This document shows positions 10,479 through 19,273 of a stretch of 64,000 bases of DNA, one piece after another. Below the pieces are notes generated by a model. The model was not told the DNA's origin, searched no databases, and saw nothing but the letters and a program-made list of their open reading frames with translations. The position numbers and the translations under genes were made by a program. Every line of letters begins with the position of its first letter. Within the stretch, counting starts at the first letter, position 1. The DNA lies in the NCBI RefSeq assembly GCF_900115905.1, contig NZ_FOYD01000001.1, positions 434,001-498,000 of the forward strand. Reading direction: 5' to 3'. This stretch comes from Halopseudomonas formosensis (GTDB lineage: Bacteria > Pseudomonadota > Gammaproteobacteria > Pseudomonadales > Pseudomonadaceae).

Positions 10479-11961
10479 TCAGCACCGATTTGGTTTCGGT
10501 GTAGTACTCCAGTGCGGCTTCGCCCATTTCCCGGCCGATCCCCGACATCTTGTAGCCACCGAAGGGCAGGGCAGGGTCCAGCGCTGTGTGACAGTTGACC
10601 CAGACCGAGCCGGCGCGAATGCGTGGAATCATCCGGTGCACCTGGCTGAGGTTGTTGGACCAGATGCTGGCGCCCAGACCAAAGGGGCTGTCATTGGCCA
10701 GGCGGATGGCGTCCTCGATATCGTCGAAGGGCTGGGCCACCAGTACCGGACCGAAGATCTCCTCCTGCACCAGCGGGCATTTCTGATCGACATCGGTGAT
10801 CAGGGTAGGACGCACGAAATAGCCGGGGCCGGAGGACGTTCCGCCGCAGGCGATGGTGGCACCGAGTTCGCGGCCCATATCGATGTAGCCCTGCACCCGG
10901 GCCTGCTGCTTGGCAGAGATCAGCGGGCCCATGTCCACACTGGCGTCCAGGCCGTTACCCATCTTCATGCCGTTGGCGATACTGCAGATATCCGCCATCA
11001 CCCGGTCAAAGTGGCGCCGCTGCACGTACAGGCGCGAGCCGGCACAGCAGACCTGACCCTGGTTGAAGAAGATCGCATTTGCTGCGCCCACTGCAGCCTC
11101 CATCGGGTCCATGTCCTCCAGCACTATGGTCGGGGATTTCCCACCCAACTCGAGGGTGATGCGGGTCATGGAGTCCAGCGCGGCCTTGCCGATCAGTTTG
11201 CCGACCGGGGTCGAGCCGGTGAAGGTGACCTTGTCGATGTCCGGATGGGCAGACAGGGCAGCACCGACCTCGGCGCCGATACCGGTCACCACGTTGAACA
11301 CCCCGTCCGGATAGCCCGCTTCCTGGATCAGCTCCCCCAGCTTCAGCGCGGTCAAGGGGGTTTCGTCAGCTGGTTTGAGTACCACGGTACAGCCGGTAGC
11401 GAGCGCCGGGCCGATCTTCCAGCAGGCCAGCAGCAGCGGAAAGTTCCAGGCGACAATGGCGCCAACCACACCCACCGGCTCTCGGGCGATGTAGCCGTGG
11501 AACTGGGCATCGGGCATCAGCGGCAGAGAGGGGTTCACCGTAGTGCCGGTTATCTTTGTAGCCCAGCCAGCCATATAGCGGAAGAAGTCAATACACAGCT
11601 GAACGTCCACAGCGCGGGCCATCTGGGCACTCTTGCCATTGTTCAGACACTCCAGCTCCGCCAGTACTTCGGCGTCACGCTCGAGCAGATCGGCCAGCTT
11701 CAGCAGAAGATTCTGCCGTTCACGCGGCCGCATTCTGCTCCAGCTGGAATCGTCGAAGGCGCGGCGGGCCTGTCTGACAGCGTGATCAATATCCGCCGGC
11801 GTGCCCCGGGGCACATCAATCAGGTGGGTGGCGGTGGCCGGGTTGAGCAGCGCCATGGTCTGGCCTTGCTCGCTGACAGTCCACTTGCCGCCAATCAGCA
11901 TGCGGCATGGGCGGTCGAGAAATTCCCGGGTTTGCGGGTGGAGGGGGTACGCATCAGTCAT
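10468..11961 (-). CDS. Aldehyde dehydrogenase (phenylacetaldehyde dehydrogenase-like)
   Basis: A 497-residue NAD(P)-dependent aldehyde dehydrogenase. Key sites are the catalytic Cys in GQVCCAGSR, the general-base Glu in LELGGKSP, the cofactor region [12 protein letters not shown], and the C-terminal PFGGYKMSGIGREMG. It resembles FeaB/PeaE/StyD phenylacetaldehyde dehydrogenases, but substrate class cannot be read off the sequence. It should oxidise the aldehyde released by the amine dehydrogenase. The frame continues upstream, but the ATG at 11961 has a purine-rich ribosome site (GAGAGAAAA) and the family N terminus. A strong sigma-54 promoter lies about 40 bases upstream, divergent to that of qhpA. 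It runs opposite to its neighbours and converges on qhpG. Confidence 0.9.
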   Translation of the reverse strand: MTDAYPLHPQTREFLDRPCRMLIGGKWTVSEQGQTMALLNPATATHLIDVPRGTPADIDHAVRQARRAFDDSSWSRMRPRERQNLLLKLADLLERDAEVLAELECLNNGKSAQMARAVDVQLCIDFFRYMAGWATKITGTTVNPSLPLMPDAQFHGYIAREPVGVVGAIVAWNFPLLLACWKIGPALATGCTVVLKPADETPLTALKLGELIQEAGYPDGVFNVVTGIGAEVGAALSAHPDIDKVTFTGSTPVGKLIGKAALDSMTRITLELGGKSPTIVLEDMDPMEAAVGAANAIFFNQGQVCCAGSRLYVQRRHFDRVMADICSIANGMKMGNGLDASVDMGPLISAKQQARVQGYIDMGRELGATIACGGTSSGPGYFVRPTLITDVDQKCPLVQEEIFGPVLVAQPFDDIEDAIRLANDSPFGLGASIWSNNLSQVHRMIPRIRAGSVWVNCHTALDPALPFGGYKMSGIGREMGEAALEYYTETKSVLIKV

Positions 11962-12000
11962 CTTGTTTTCTCTCTGATGGATGAAGTCCCCATGCCCTGG

Positions 12001-12016
12001 TGCAACCTGTGTGCCA
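12001..12016 (-). promoter_or_regulatory. Sigma-54 promoter (-24/-12) for the aldehyde dehydrogenase
   Basis: Read on the minus strand the sequence is TGGCACACAGGTTGCA, a full match to the TGGCAC-N5-TTGCA consensus with GG and GC exactly 10 bases apart. Transcription would start near 11990, about 30 bases before the ATG at 11961. It is divergent to the promoter at 12270-12285. Confidence 0.87.
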
Positions 12017-12126
12017 AGAGATCCCCGCGCTGCCAGTGGTGGGGCATCGGGGGAGCGAGGCGGGTTCCCCGTGGCCTCGGTAACGTACAAAAGCTGTAGC
12101 AAAGTGATACAACCCCGGAAGGGGGT

Positions 12127-12139
12127 GCGACAGTCGCGC
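12127..12139. promoter_or_regulatory. Candidate upstream activator site between divergent sigma-54 promoters
   Basis: GCGAC (12127-12131) and GTCGC (12133-12137) form a palindrome around one A. GTCGCGC at 12133-12139 recurs at 12188-12194, 55 bases downstream, inside the same gap. The sites lie about 110 bases from one -24 element and about 80-140 from the other, suitable for a shared enhancer. The rest of 11962-12378 shows no ORF I trust. Binding by the AcoR-type activator is inferred, not shown. Confidence 0.35.
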
Positions 12140-12269
12140 GGAACACAGGCCCGGTGGCGCTTTGTGTGTCATCGACTGAGTCAAGTTGTCGCGCTATTAA
12201 ACACCGCTATCCCGAGGTCTATTTCTGGCTTGATGTGTAATCAGATGATTTTAAAGGAAAATAAATCTA

Positions 12270-12285
12270 TGGCACGGGTCTTGCT
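12270..12285 (+). promoter_or_regulatory. Sigma-54 promoter (-24/-12) for qhpA-D-C-B
   Basis: TGGCACGGGTCTTGCT matches the sigma-54 consensus TGGCACG-N4-TTGCW at every defined position. GG is at 12271-12272 and GC at 12283-12284. The expected start is near 12296, leaving a leader of about 80 bases before the qhpA ATG. Confidence 0.9.
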
Positions 12286-12378
12286 CTTGTCTTTTCAAGC
12301 GCGGCAGGCACGCTCCCCAGAGGAGCAGGCCGAAGCTGGAATAACTATCAGAATAATATCCGTGGGAGGCACGACCCG

Positions 12379-13971
12379 ATGAGAACAAGACTCTTGAGGC
12401 AAGGGGTAGCCGGAGGACTGCTGGGGCTGTCATTGCTCCTTCAGTCCGGTATGGGCATGGCAGAGCAATCCGCCTCGGCGCAGGAGCTGCTGGCGACCCG
12501 CTGCGCGGCCTGTCACCAGGCCGAGGGCGATGACAAGTACAGCCGTATCAGTTACCAGCGCAAGACTCCGGAAGGCTGGCTGATGACTATCGGGCGAATG
12601 CAGACCGCGCACAAGGTTCAGCTGACCGATGAAGAGCGCCGCACGCTGATCAAATACCTGGCCGATAAACAGGGCATGGCTCCGAGCGAGACAGCTGATT
12701 ATCGCTATGCACTGGAGCGCCGCCTCAATACCCAGGAAACCCTGATGGAAGATCCACAGCTCGGGGAGATGTGCGTGCGCTGTCACTCCGGTGCTCGCCT
12801 GGCCATGCAGGGGCGTACAGAACAGGAATGGCGTCACCTGGTCAATTTCCACCTCGGCCACTGGCCGGCCCTCGAATATCAGGCCCTCAGTCGCGACCGT
12901 GACTGGTTCCCCATCGCCATCAACGAAACCGTCCCGCACCTGGCCAAGCGTTTCCCCCTGGAAAGCGAAGCCTGGTTCCAGTGGCTGCAGCAGCGTCCTG
13001 ATAGCGAAACCCTGGCGGGCCGCTGGATATTCACCGGTCACTATCCCGGCAAGGGCGAGCTGACCGGCAGCATGACCGCCAAGTACATCGGTGAAGACAA
13101 TTTCGAGGTCCGGGTGGACGGGCGTTACGCCGATGGCACGCCGTTCGTCGGTACCGGCAAGGCGGTAGTCCACAACGGTTACGAGTGGCGCGCCAATGTC
13201 GAGGTGGATGGCACCGTCCTCCGCCAGGTGTTTGCCGTAGTGAACAACGAGATGACCGGCCGCATGTTCGAGCGGGACCACGACGAACGCGGTCTGGATT
13301 TCCGCGCAGTGCCGGACAGCGCGGCAGCTGTGGTGGCAGTGCAGCCGGCCTATCTGAAGGTAGGCGAGCAGCAGGAATTGACGCTGATCGGCAGTGGACT
13401 GAATGGCACACCGCAATTGGGCGAAGGCATCGAAGTGATCAAGGTGCTGGACAGCTCCCCGGAGCGCATGCGTGTTCAGGTCCGGGTGGCTGCGGACGCA
13501 CCGGTGGGTGTGCGTGAGGTAGCCGTGGGCGACGCCGACGGCGCTACGCTGGCGATCTACCGTCAGATCAGCGAAGTACGGGTGGTACCGGATTATGCGG
13601 TGGCCCGGATCGGCGGCAATGGCAGTCCGACCGAGAAGGTGGAAGGCCACTTTGATGCCGAGGCTTGGGCGATCGGCGAGGACGGCAAGACGCCGTACCG
13701 CATTGGTTTCGTCCCGGCGACCTGGTCCGTTGAAGCCTTCGATGAGAAAGCTGAAGAGCTTGAGGACGTCAAGTATGCCGGCGTGATGGATCGCCATACC
13801 GGCGTGTTCGTGCCGGGCGATGCAGGCCCCAACCCTGACCGCAAGATGATGGCGAACAACGTGGGCAACCTCAAGGTGATCGCTACCGTGGACGAGGGCG
13901 GCAACACTGTGACCGGCGAAGGTCAGCTGATAGTCGGCGTGCAGCGCTGGGTGATACCGCCGATCCCCTGA
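12379..13971 (+). CDS. qhpA: Quinohemoprotein amine dehydrogenase alpha subunit (diheme)
   Basis: This periplasmic subunit carries two covalently bound c-type hemes that pass electrons from the quinone cofactor of the gamma subunit to a soluble carrier. The 530-residue precursor has a Sec signal peptide (basic MRTRLLRQ, hydrophobic core, likely cleavage after GMGMAEQ region near residue 28). Heme motifs are CAACH (Cys42-His46) and CVRCH (Cys132-His136). The remainder is a run of beta domains, as in the known structure family. It is the first gene after a strong sigma-54 promoter, and qhpD, qhpC and qhpB follow in the standard order. The pea cluster of Pseudomonas putida has homologous genes for 2-phenylethylamine use. 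Confidence 0.95.
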   Translation: MRTRLLRQGVAGGLLGLSLLLQSGMGMAEQSASAQELLATRCAACHQAEGDDKYSRISYQRKTPEGWLMTIGRMQTAHKVQLTDEERRTLIKYLADKQGMAPSETADYRYALERRLNTQETLMEDPQLGEMCVRCHSGARLAMQGRTEQEWRHLVNFHLGHWPALEYQALSRDRDWFPIAINETVPHLAKRFPLESEAWFQWLQQRPDSETLAGRWIFTGHYPGKGELTGSMTAKYIGEDNFEVRVDGRYADGTPFVGTGKAVVHNGYEWRANVEVDGTVLRQVFAVVNNEMTGRMFERDHDERGLDFRAVPDSAAAVVAVQPAYLKVGEQQELTLIGSGLNGTPQLGEGIEVIKVLDSSPERMRVQVRVAADAPVGVREVAVGDADGATLAIYRQISEVRVVPDYAVARIGGNGSPTEKVEGHFDAEAWAIGEDGKTPYRIGFVPATWSVEAFDEKAEELEDVKYAGVMDRHTGVFVPGDAGPNPDRKMMANNVGNLKVIATVDEGGNTVTGEGQLIVGVQRWVIPPIP

Positions 13972-14024
13972 CCGTGGGGATCTGCGATGCAAGCGCCACC
14001 GATAAACTCAGCGAGGTAGGTCAT

Positions 14025-15455
14025 ATGGGCATCAAATTGAATGTAATCGAGCACAACCTGCATCAGGTGCAGGTGGATGCCGAACAGATGTTGTTTCACA
14101 TACCCACCAGTTCGCTATTCGCTCAGGACGAGCTGACCAGCAGCATTCTGGGGGCGTTGCGGGCTGGTGCGGACTCCCGCGACCATGTCCAGTCGGCGCT
14201 GGCAGGACGCTTTGCCGTGGCGGACATTGATGAAGCCCTGCAGGACCTGCTCGCCCTGCAGATCGTGGGCGATGGGTCGCCGCTCAGCAGCGACGTATTC
14301 CCCGGTGGCGTTACTAAAACCGCCCTTAATACGGTGGTACTGAACGTCAATACCGGCTGCAACCTCAGCTGCACCTATTGCTACAAGGAAGACCTGGATA
14401 AGCCTTCCGCCGGCAAGCGCATGGCTGCGGAAACCGCAATCGCCTCGGTCGAGATGCTGCTTGAGCAGTCACCGGACGAGGAGCGGTATTCGGTTGTGTT
14501 CTTCGGCGGAGAGCCGTTGAGCAATCGGCCCCTGATCGAGTACATGGTGGACTACTGTGAAAAGCGCTTTGCCGAGGCCGGCAAGCAGGTGGATTTCATC
14601 ATGACCACCAACGCTACCATGCTGACCGAGGAGATAGTCGATTACCTGAATCGGCATCGCTTCGGTCTGTCGATCAGCATGGACGGGCCCAAGGCCATCC
14701 ATGACAAGAACCGTATCACTGTCAGCGGGCAGGGCACCTACGAGGTCGTGCGTCGCAAGGCCGAAATGCTGCTGTCTCGCTATGACAGCAGGCCGGTAGG
14801 CGCCCGGGTCACCCTGACCCGGGGTACCACCGAGGTCGAGGAAATCTGGGATCACCTGATCAATGATCTTGGTTTCGCCGAAGTCGGTTTTGCCCCGGTG
14901 ACCTCAGGTGACATCAGCAGCTTCAACCTCACGCCGGAGGAGCTGGTGACATTGTTCGCCAACTTCAAGGCGCTGGGACGGCGGTACCTGCAGGCCGCTC
15001 TGCAGGGCGTCAATATCGGTTTTTCGAACCTCCACCAGCTGCTGACGGACATCCATGAAGGGCACAAGAAATCCCTGCCCTGTGGAGCCGGCCTGAAGAT
15101 GCTCGCGGTGGACCACAAGGGCGATCTGAATCTGTGCCACCGCTTCACCGGGTCTTCGCTGCCGACCTTCGGCAACGTCCACGGCGAAGTGGACAATGCG
15201 TCGCTGACGCAGTTTCTTTCGGATCGGCTGGATCGCAGCAACACCGGCTGCCAGACCTGTCGGATCCGCAATCTGTGCTCGGGAGGCTGCTATCACGAGA
15301 GCTACGCCCGTTATGGCGATCCCCAGCACCCCAACTATCACTACTGCGACCTGCTGCGCGACTGGGTGGATTTCGGTATCGAAGTCTACGCCCGGATCAT
15401 GAGCAGCAATCCGGATTTCATTACCCGCCATATCGTTCCGCGTAAGGTGCACTGA
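14025..15455 (+). CDS. qhpD: QhpD, radical SAM enzyme forming thioether crosslinks in QhpC
   Basis: A 476-residue radical S-adenosylmethionine protein with a SPASM-type C terminus. The SAM cluster motif is Cys112-x3-Cys116-x2-Cys119 ([13 protein letters not shown]). The later cysteines for auxiliary iron-sulfur clusters lie in [34 protein letters not shown] and YHYCDL. In Paracoccus QhpD makes three Cys-to-Asp/Glu thioether bonds within the gamma subunit. An in-frame upstream codon exists at 13974, but the ATG at 14025 has a good ribosome site (GAGG near 14013) and gives the usual family length. qhpC begins one base after its stop. Confidence 0.96.
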   Translation: MGIKLNVIEHNLHQVQVDAEQMLFHIPTSSLFAQDELTSSILGALRAGADSRDHVQSALAGRFAVADIDEALQDLLALQIVGDGSPLSSDVFPGGVTKTALNTVVLNVNTGCNLSCTYCYKEDLDKPSAGKRMAAETAIASVEMLLEQSPDEERYSVVFFGGEPLSNRPLIEYMVDYCEKRFAEAGKQVDFIMTTNATMLTEEIVDYLNRHRFGLSISMDGPKAIHDKNRITVSGQGTYEVVRRKAEMLLSRYDSRPVGARVTLTRGTTEVEEIWDHLINDLGFAEVGFAPVTSGDISSFNLTPEELVTLFANFKALGRRYLQAALQGVNIGFSNLHQLLTDIHEGHKKSLPCGAGLKMLAVDHKGDLNLCHRFTGSSLPTFGNVHGEVDNASLTQFLSDRLDRSNTGCQTCRIRNLCSGGCYHESYARYGDPQHPNYHYCDLLRDWVDFGIEVYARIMSSNPDFITRHIVPRKVH

Positions 15456-15456
15456 C

Positions 15457-15780
15457 ATGAAACATCTCAAAGCAATCAACAATAAAGCGCAGGCGCTCGA
15501 GCAGGCCGTGGCCCAGGACCGGGTCGAGGAAGTCCTGGCGATGAACGCTACCGTAGGCTGCACCAGCACGGTTGATCCGGGCTGGGAAACCGATGTGTTT
15601 GGTGGGGTGGCTGGTCTCTGTCAGCCCATGGAGGCTGATCTTTACGGCTGCGCCGATCCATGCTGGTGGCCGGCCCAGGTGCCGGATCTGATGAGTACCC
15701 ACTCGGATTGGAACAAGGATGCCGCCGACTCCAGCACGGACTGGCGCAAACTGGATACGGTTTTCCCCAACGACAAGTAA
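15457..15780 (+). CDS. qhpC: Quinohemoprotein amine dehydrogenase gamma subunit (CTQ-bearing)
   Basis: A 107-residue precursor of the catalytic subunit. If residue 29 is taken as mature residue 1, every known crosslink residue is in place: Cys7-Glu16, Cys27-Asp33, Cys41-Asp49, and the cofactor pair Cys37/Trp43 (precursor Cys35, Glu44, Cys55, Asp61, Cys69, Asp77, Cys65, Trp71). The leader of 28 residues ([20 protein letters not shown] onwards) has no Sec features. It is the part recognised by QhpD and cut by QhpE in the studied systems. The core [20 protein letters not shown] is highly conserved. It follows qhpD by one base and precedes qhpB by 23 bases. Confidence 0.96.
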   Translation: MKHLKAINNKAQALEQAVAQDRVEEVLAMNATVGCTSTVDPGWETDVFGGVAGLCQPMEADLYGCADPCWWPAQVPDLMSTHSDWNKDAADSSTDWRKLDTVFPNDK

Positions 15781-15803
15781 GCTCGGGGCTTGAGGATTTG
15801 ATT

Positions 15804-16922
15804 ATGTTCAACAAAAACAAACAGATGATGGCCGCCGCAGTGTTGGCAGCGCTGGCGTTGCCGGCGATGGCGAATAATGCCGGCCGGGTGTTGCAGGACG
15901 GCCATGAATACATGGTCATCACCAATTATCCCAACAACCTGCATGTAGTGGATGTCGCCACCGACGAGGTCTACAAGAGCTGCGACCTGCCCGATCAGTT
16001 CGGCCCCGGTACGCCGATCGTCAGTCCGGACGGCTCCCGCGCCTATGTGCTCGGCAATCGCTACAGCACCGTGTATGGAATCGAACTGGACAGCTGCGAT
16101 ATGTCCTTCCGCGCTGAGCTGTCACAGGCGCCAGGTGAGCTGGCACGCTCGATGTACTCATTCGCCATCAGCGCGGATGGCAAGGAGCTGTATACCGTCG
16201 CTAATCCGTCGCAGAAGAATCCGGACCACTATGTAGTGGGGGATCCTCGCTTGCAGGTGTATGACACCAGCGCGGGAATTGATGCCAAGCCGATCCGGGT
16301 ATTTCCGGCGCCCCGGCAGTCCTATCTGATGCAGGCTGCCGAGGATGGCTCGCTTTACCTGGCTGCGGACAACATCTACCGCGTCAATGTCCAGACCGGG
16401 GAGCGCGAAATTGCAATTCCCGTTCGCGATTGGGAGCGTGAGGGTTATGGTCAGCCGGACGTGCTCTACCTGTGGCCCAAGCAACAGGTCAGTCGAGATT
16501 TCAGCATCCTCTACGCCGCGCCCAAGTTCACTGATGAAACGCAGAATCTGGACACTGCCGAGTTCATGTTCGGCTTCTACAACATCAATCTGAGGACCGG
16601 TGAAACCATGACCCAGGATTTCGCCCCCTTCACTGAGGTGTATTTCACCGGGGCTCGCTCGCCGAAGGATCCCAAACACATGTATGCGGTCCTCAACCGT
16701 CTGACCAAGTACGACATCGCCACCCAGACGCTGATCGATGCCCAGGAGCTGGATCACACCTACTACGTGCTGGCATTCAACCATGCCGGGGACAAGCTGT
16801 ACCTGGCTGGCACCTTCAACGACATCAGCATCCACGATCCGGAAACCCTGGACAAGATCGGCAGCATCCGCCTGCCGGGGGGAGACATGTCCACCACCAC
16901 GCCGCAGATCTTCATCCGGTAA
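15804..16922 (+). CDS. qhpB: Quinohemoprotein amine dehydrogenase beta subunit
   Basis: A 372-residue periplasmic beta-propeller that forms the scaffold and part of the substrate channel around the gamma subunit. It has a clear Sec signal peptide (MFNKNKQMMAAAVLAALALP, cleavage near AMA-NN). Propeller-blade features recur, such as NNLHVVDVATDEVYKSCDL, IVSPDGSRAYVLG and FNHAGDKLYLAGT. The start is the ATG at 15804, preceded by TTGAGGA. It ends the qhpA-D-C-B series; a 10-bp hairpin stands between it and the porin gene. Confidence 0.95.
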   Translation: MFNKNKQMMAAAVLAALALPAMANNAGRVLQDGHEYMVITNYPNNLHVVDVATDEVYKSCDLPDQFGPGTPIVSPDGSRAYVLGNRYSTVYGIELDSCDMSFRAELSQAPGELARSMYSFAISADGKELYTVANPSQKNPDHYVVGDPRLQVYDTSAGIDAKPIRVFPAPRQSYLMQAAEDGSLYLAADNIYRVNVQTGEREIAIPVRDWEREGYGQPDVLYLWPKQQVSRDFSILYAAPKFTDETQNLDTAEFMFGFYNINLRTGETMTQDFAPFTEVYFTGARSPKDPKHMYAVLNRLTKYDIATQTLIDAQELDHTYYVLAFNHAGDKLYLAGTFNDISIHDPETLDKIGSIRLPGGDMSTTTPQIFIR

Positions 16923-16928
16923 TACCCC

Positions 16929-16952
16929 GCCGCTCCGGGTGACCGGAGCGGC
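16929..16952 (+). terminator. Perfect hairpin between qhpB and the porin gene
   Basis: GCCGCTCCGG (16929-16938) pairs perfectly with 16943-16952 around the loop GTGA. No T tract follows, so it may be an attenuating or mRNA-stabilising element that sets porin expression lower than that of the enzyme genes. Confidence 0.5.
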
Positions 16953-16980
16953 ACATCAAACAAGAACAACGAGGTTCATC

Positions 16981-18309
16981 ATGCATACCGAACATACTTC
17001 TGGGCGGCGTATCCTGCTGCCTGTCATTCTGAGTCTGACTGTGGCTTCCCAAGCCAGCGCCTGGGAGCTGGCCTCCGGATCCAACGGCCACCTCAATTTC
17101 GAGGTCAATGGCGCAGCGGGGATCTTCCACAGCGACAAGCGCTACAACATGGACGGTGCTGTGGATGCCGGCGATGTGTCCTGGCGTGAGGCCTATCTGG
17201 AATACGGTCTGCATTTCGGCTACCGCAGCACACTGGGGCGCTGGGACGGGGCGCTCACCGCCCTGAGCTCGGGCACCTGGGGCGATGGCGATGCTGCCGG
17301 CTTCTCCAACGGCAGTGAGCGCGAAACCGAGCTGGAACAGGCCTGGTTGCGCTGGAGTTCGGATCAGCTGCTCTCAGCGCTGGGTGCGGATGGTCTGGTG
17401 ATCTCGGCCGGTCGCCAGGCCGCCACCTTGGGTGACGGCTTCATCCTCGGCACCGATATGGTCAGTATGGGCCGTGGGCTGGGCGACGAGTTCGACCGCG
17501 GCGGTGCCTATTATCTGGGCGGACGCACTGCCTTCGACCGCACCGCCATCGTCACCGTCGGCGGCGCCGAAGGCTGGCGTGGGGATCTGATGTACCTCAG
17601 GTCCGACAACCCCTTCCAGGCGGAAATGGAAATGGCCGTCGCCAACATCGAGCATGTTGGGGAGAACGCCACGTTCGGCCTGTCGGCGTTCAAGGGACTG
17701 GATGTCGAGCAGCGCTATGCCGAAGCCCTGGGCCTGGAAGAGCGTGATGGGATGAAGGTGTACAGTGCCCGCTTCCAGGGCAACGCCGGGATCGAGCAGC
17801 TGTTCCTGTCTGGCGAATATGCCCACCAGAGGGTCGACTCGGGAACCGAGAATGCCTGGTATCTGGAGACCGGCTGGACCTTTACCGAACGCGCCTGGCA
17901 GCCTGCGCTGACCTATCGCTACAGCCAGTTCTCCACTGGTTACGATCCGTTGTTCTACGGCTTCACGCGGGGCTTCGGCACCTGGTACCAGGGTGAAGTC
18001 GCGGCCAACTATGCCGGCCCGTTCAGCAGCAATGCCAAGGTGCACCACCTCGGTCTGCTGCTGAATCCGCGCGAAGACCTGAGCATAGGTCTTGCCGCCT
18101 TTGATTTCAGTACACGGGATACCAGTGAGGGCGATCTGTCCGGACAGGAGCTGGACCTGTATGCCGAATGGGCCGCCACTGACCACATCTCCCTGATCCC
18201 GCTGGTCGGGTTGTTCAGTCCGGAAAAATCAGCGGCCGAGGGCGGCACGCAGCTCGGTGGCAGGGGCGACAATCTGTATGCGCAACTGCTGATGTTCGTG
18301 AGCTTCTGA
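16981..18309 (+). CDS. Outer-membrane porin, alginate-export type
   Basis: A 442-residue protein with a Sec signal peptide (residues 1-27, LLPVILSLTVASQASA) and a beta-barrel pattern of alternating residues ending in FVSF, the C-terminal aromatic signature of outer-membrane barrels. It resembles the alginate_exp (PF13372) family, whose members act as channels for small organic substrates. It follows qhpB by 58 bases on the same strand, so it probably admits the amine or a related substrate to the periplasm. The ATG at 16981 is preceded by AACGAGG. The substrate is unknown. Confidence 0.8.
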   Translation: MHTEHTSGRRILLPVILSLTVASQASAWELASGSNGHLNFEVNGAAGIFHSDKRYNMDGAVDAGDVSWREAYLEYGLHFGYRSTLGRWDGALTALSSGTWGDGDAAGFSNGSERETELEQAWLRWSSDQLLSALGADGLVISAGRQAATLGDGFILGTDMVSMGRGLGDEFDRGGAYYLGGRTAFDRTAIVTVGGAEGWRGDLMYLRSDNPFQAEMEMAVANIEHVGENATFGLSAFKGLDVEQRYAEALGLEERDGMKVYSARFQGNAGIEQLFLSGEYAHQRVDSGTENAWYLETGWTFTERAWQPALTYRYSQFSTGYDPLFYGFTRGFGTWYQGEVAANYAGPFSSNAKVHHLGLLLNPREDLSIGLAAFDFSTRDTSEGDLSGQELDLYAEWAATDHISLIPLVGLFSPEKSAAEGGTQLGGRGDNLYAQLLMFVSF

Positions 18310-18317
18310 GTGCCGGT

Positions 18318-18353
18318 GCTCGCTGTTGATCGGGGCCTTGCCCCACAGCGAGC
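18318..18353 (+). terminator. Nested hairpin after the porin gene
   Basis: GCTCGCTGT (18318-18326) pairs with ACAGCGAGC (18345-18353), and GGGGC/GCCCC forms an inner stem. It starts 8 bases after the porin stop and separates the amine genes from the acyl-CoA genes. No T tract is present. Confidence 0.5.
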
Positions 18354-18495
18354 GCCCGCTCGGCCTGGCCTTCCCGGGTGTCCAAAACGGTCAGGCAGGT
18401 TGAAGGGAACGACCATTGTCCCGGGTGCCCAGCGCAGACAAGATGGTTGCATATCAACCGGAACGGGCCCGCAGCGGCCCTGAGCAGGAGCCTTC

Positions 18496-19263
18496 ATGCA
18501 ACTGAGCAAACACACTTTTCTCATCACTGGCGGCGCCTCGGGCCTTGGCGCCGCGACTGCTGCCATGCTGGTCGAGGCGGGAGCCAATGTGGGGCTGATC
18601 GATCTCAACGCGGCGGCGCTGCAGCAGCAGGTCAGCGCACTGGGTGCCCAGGCCCGAGGCTATGTGGCCGACATTGCCGATGAGCAGCAGGCCGACAACG
18701 CCGTGAATGCGGCCTTCGCCGACCTGGGCCCATTGCACGGCCTGATCAATTGCGCAGGCATTGCACCTGGCGAGAAGGTGCTGGGCCGCAGTGGGCCGCA
18801 CGCGCTCGCCAGTTTCGAGCGGACGCTGCGGATCAATCTGCTGGGCAGTTTCAACATGCTGCGTCTGGTCACAGCGGTCATGGCCGAGGGTGCAGCCAAC
18901 GCCGACGGCGAGCGGGGCGTCATTATCAATACCGCTTCGGTCGCAGCCTATGACGGGCAGATTGGTCAGGCCGCCTACTCCGCCTCCAAGGGGGGAGTGG
19001 TGAGCATGACCCTGCCGATCGCGCGGGAACTCGCACGCCATGGGATCCGGGTGATGACCATTGCCCCAGGCATTTTCGAGACCCCGATGATGGCCGGTAT
19101 GTCGCAGGAAGTGCGTGATTCCCTGGCTCGGGTTGTGCCTTTCCCGCCTCGTCTGGGACTGCCGCAGGAGTACGCGGCGCTGGTGCGCCATATCATCGAG
19201 AACCCCATGCTGAATGGCGAAGTAATCCGTCTCGACGGAGCGCTGCGCATGGCTGCACGCTGA
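18496..19263 (+). CDS. Short-chain dehydrogenase, HSD10-like 3-hydroxyacyl-CoA dehydrogenase
   Basis: A 255-residue classical SDR. The NAD-binding motif is TGGASGLGAATAA (residues 12-24), the active site is built on Asn in LINCAG, Ser in NTASVAAYDG and Tyr-x3-Lys in QAAYSASKGG, and the C terminus carries FPPRLGLPQEYAALVRHI. This pattern matches the type-II 3-hydroxyacyl-CoA dehydrogenases (HSD17B10, FadB2x of P. putida), which oxidise short and 2-methyl-branched 3-hydroxyacyl-CoAs. It is the first of five tightly spaced genes and starts after a gap of 186 bases that may hold their promoter. The thiolase starts 10 bases later. Confidence 0.87.
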   Translation: MQLSKHTFLITGGASGLGAATAAMLVEAGANVGLIDLNAAALQQQVSALGAQARGYVADIADEQQADNAVNAAFADLGPLHGLINCAGIAPGEKVLGRSGPHALASFERTLRINLLGSFNMLRLVTAVMAEGAANADGERGVIINTASVAAYDGQIGQAAYSASKGGVVSMTLPIARELARHGIRVMTIAPGIFETPMMAGMSQEVRDSLARVVPFPPRLGLPQEYAALVRHIIENPMLNGEVIRLDGALRMAAR

Positions 19264-19273
19264 GGAGGCCCCT

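Noticed and set aside
10315-12099. Long plus-strand frame opposite the aldehyde dehydrogenase gene
   Set aside because: It mirrors a clear aldehyde dehydrogenase on the minus strand and has no recognisable domains or ribosome site.
18405-18420. Possible sigma-54 promoter before the acyl-CoA genes (GGGAAC-N6-TTGTC)
   Set aside because: GG and GT are 10 bases apart, but the -24 box is poor and the -12 lacks GC. Too weak to list as a promoter.
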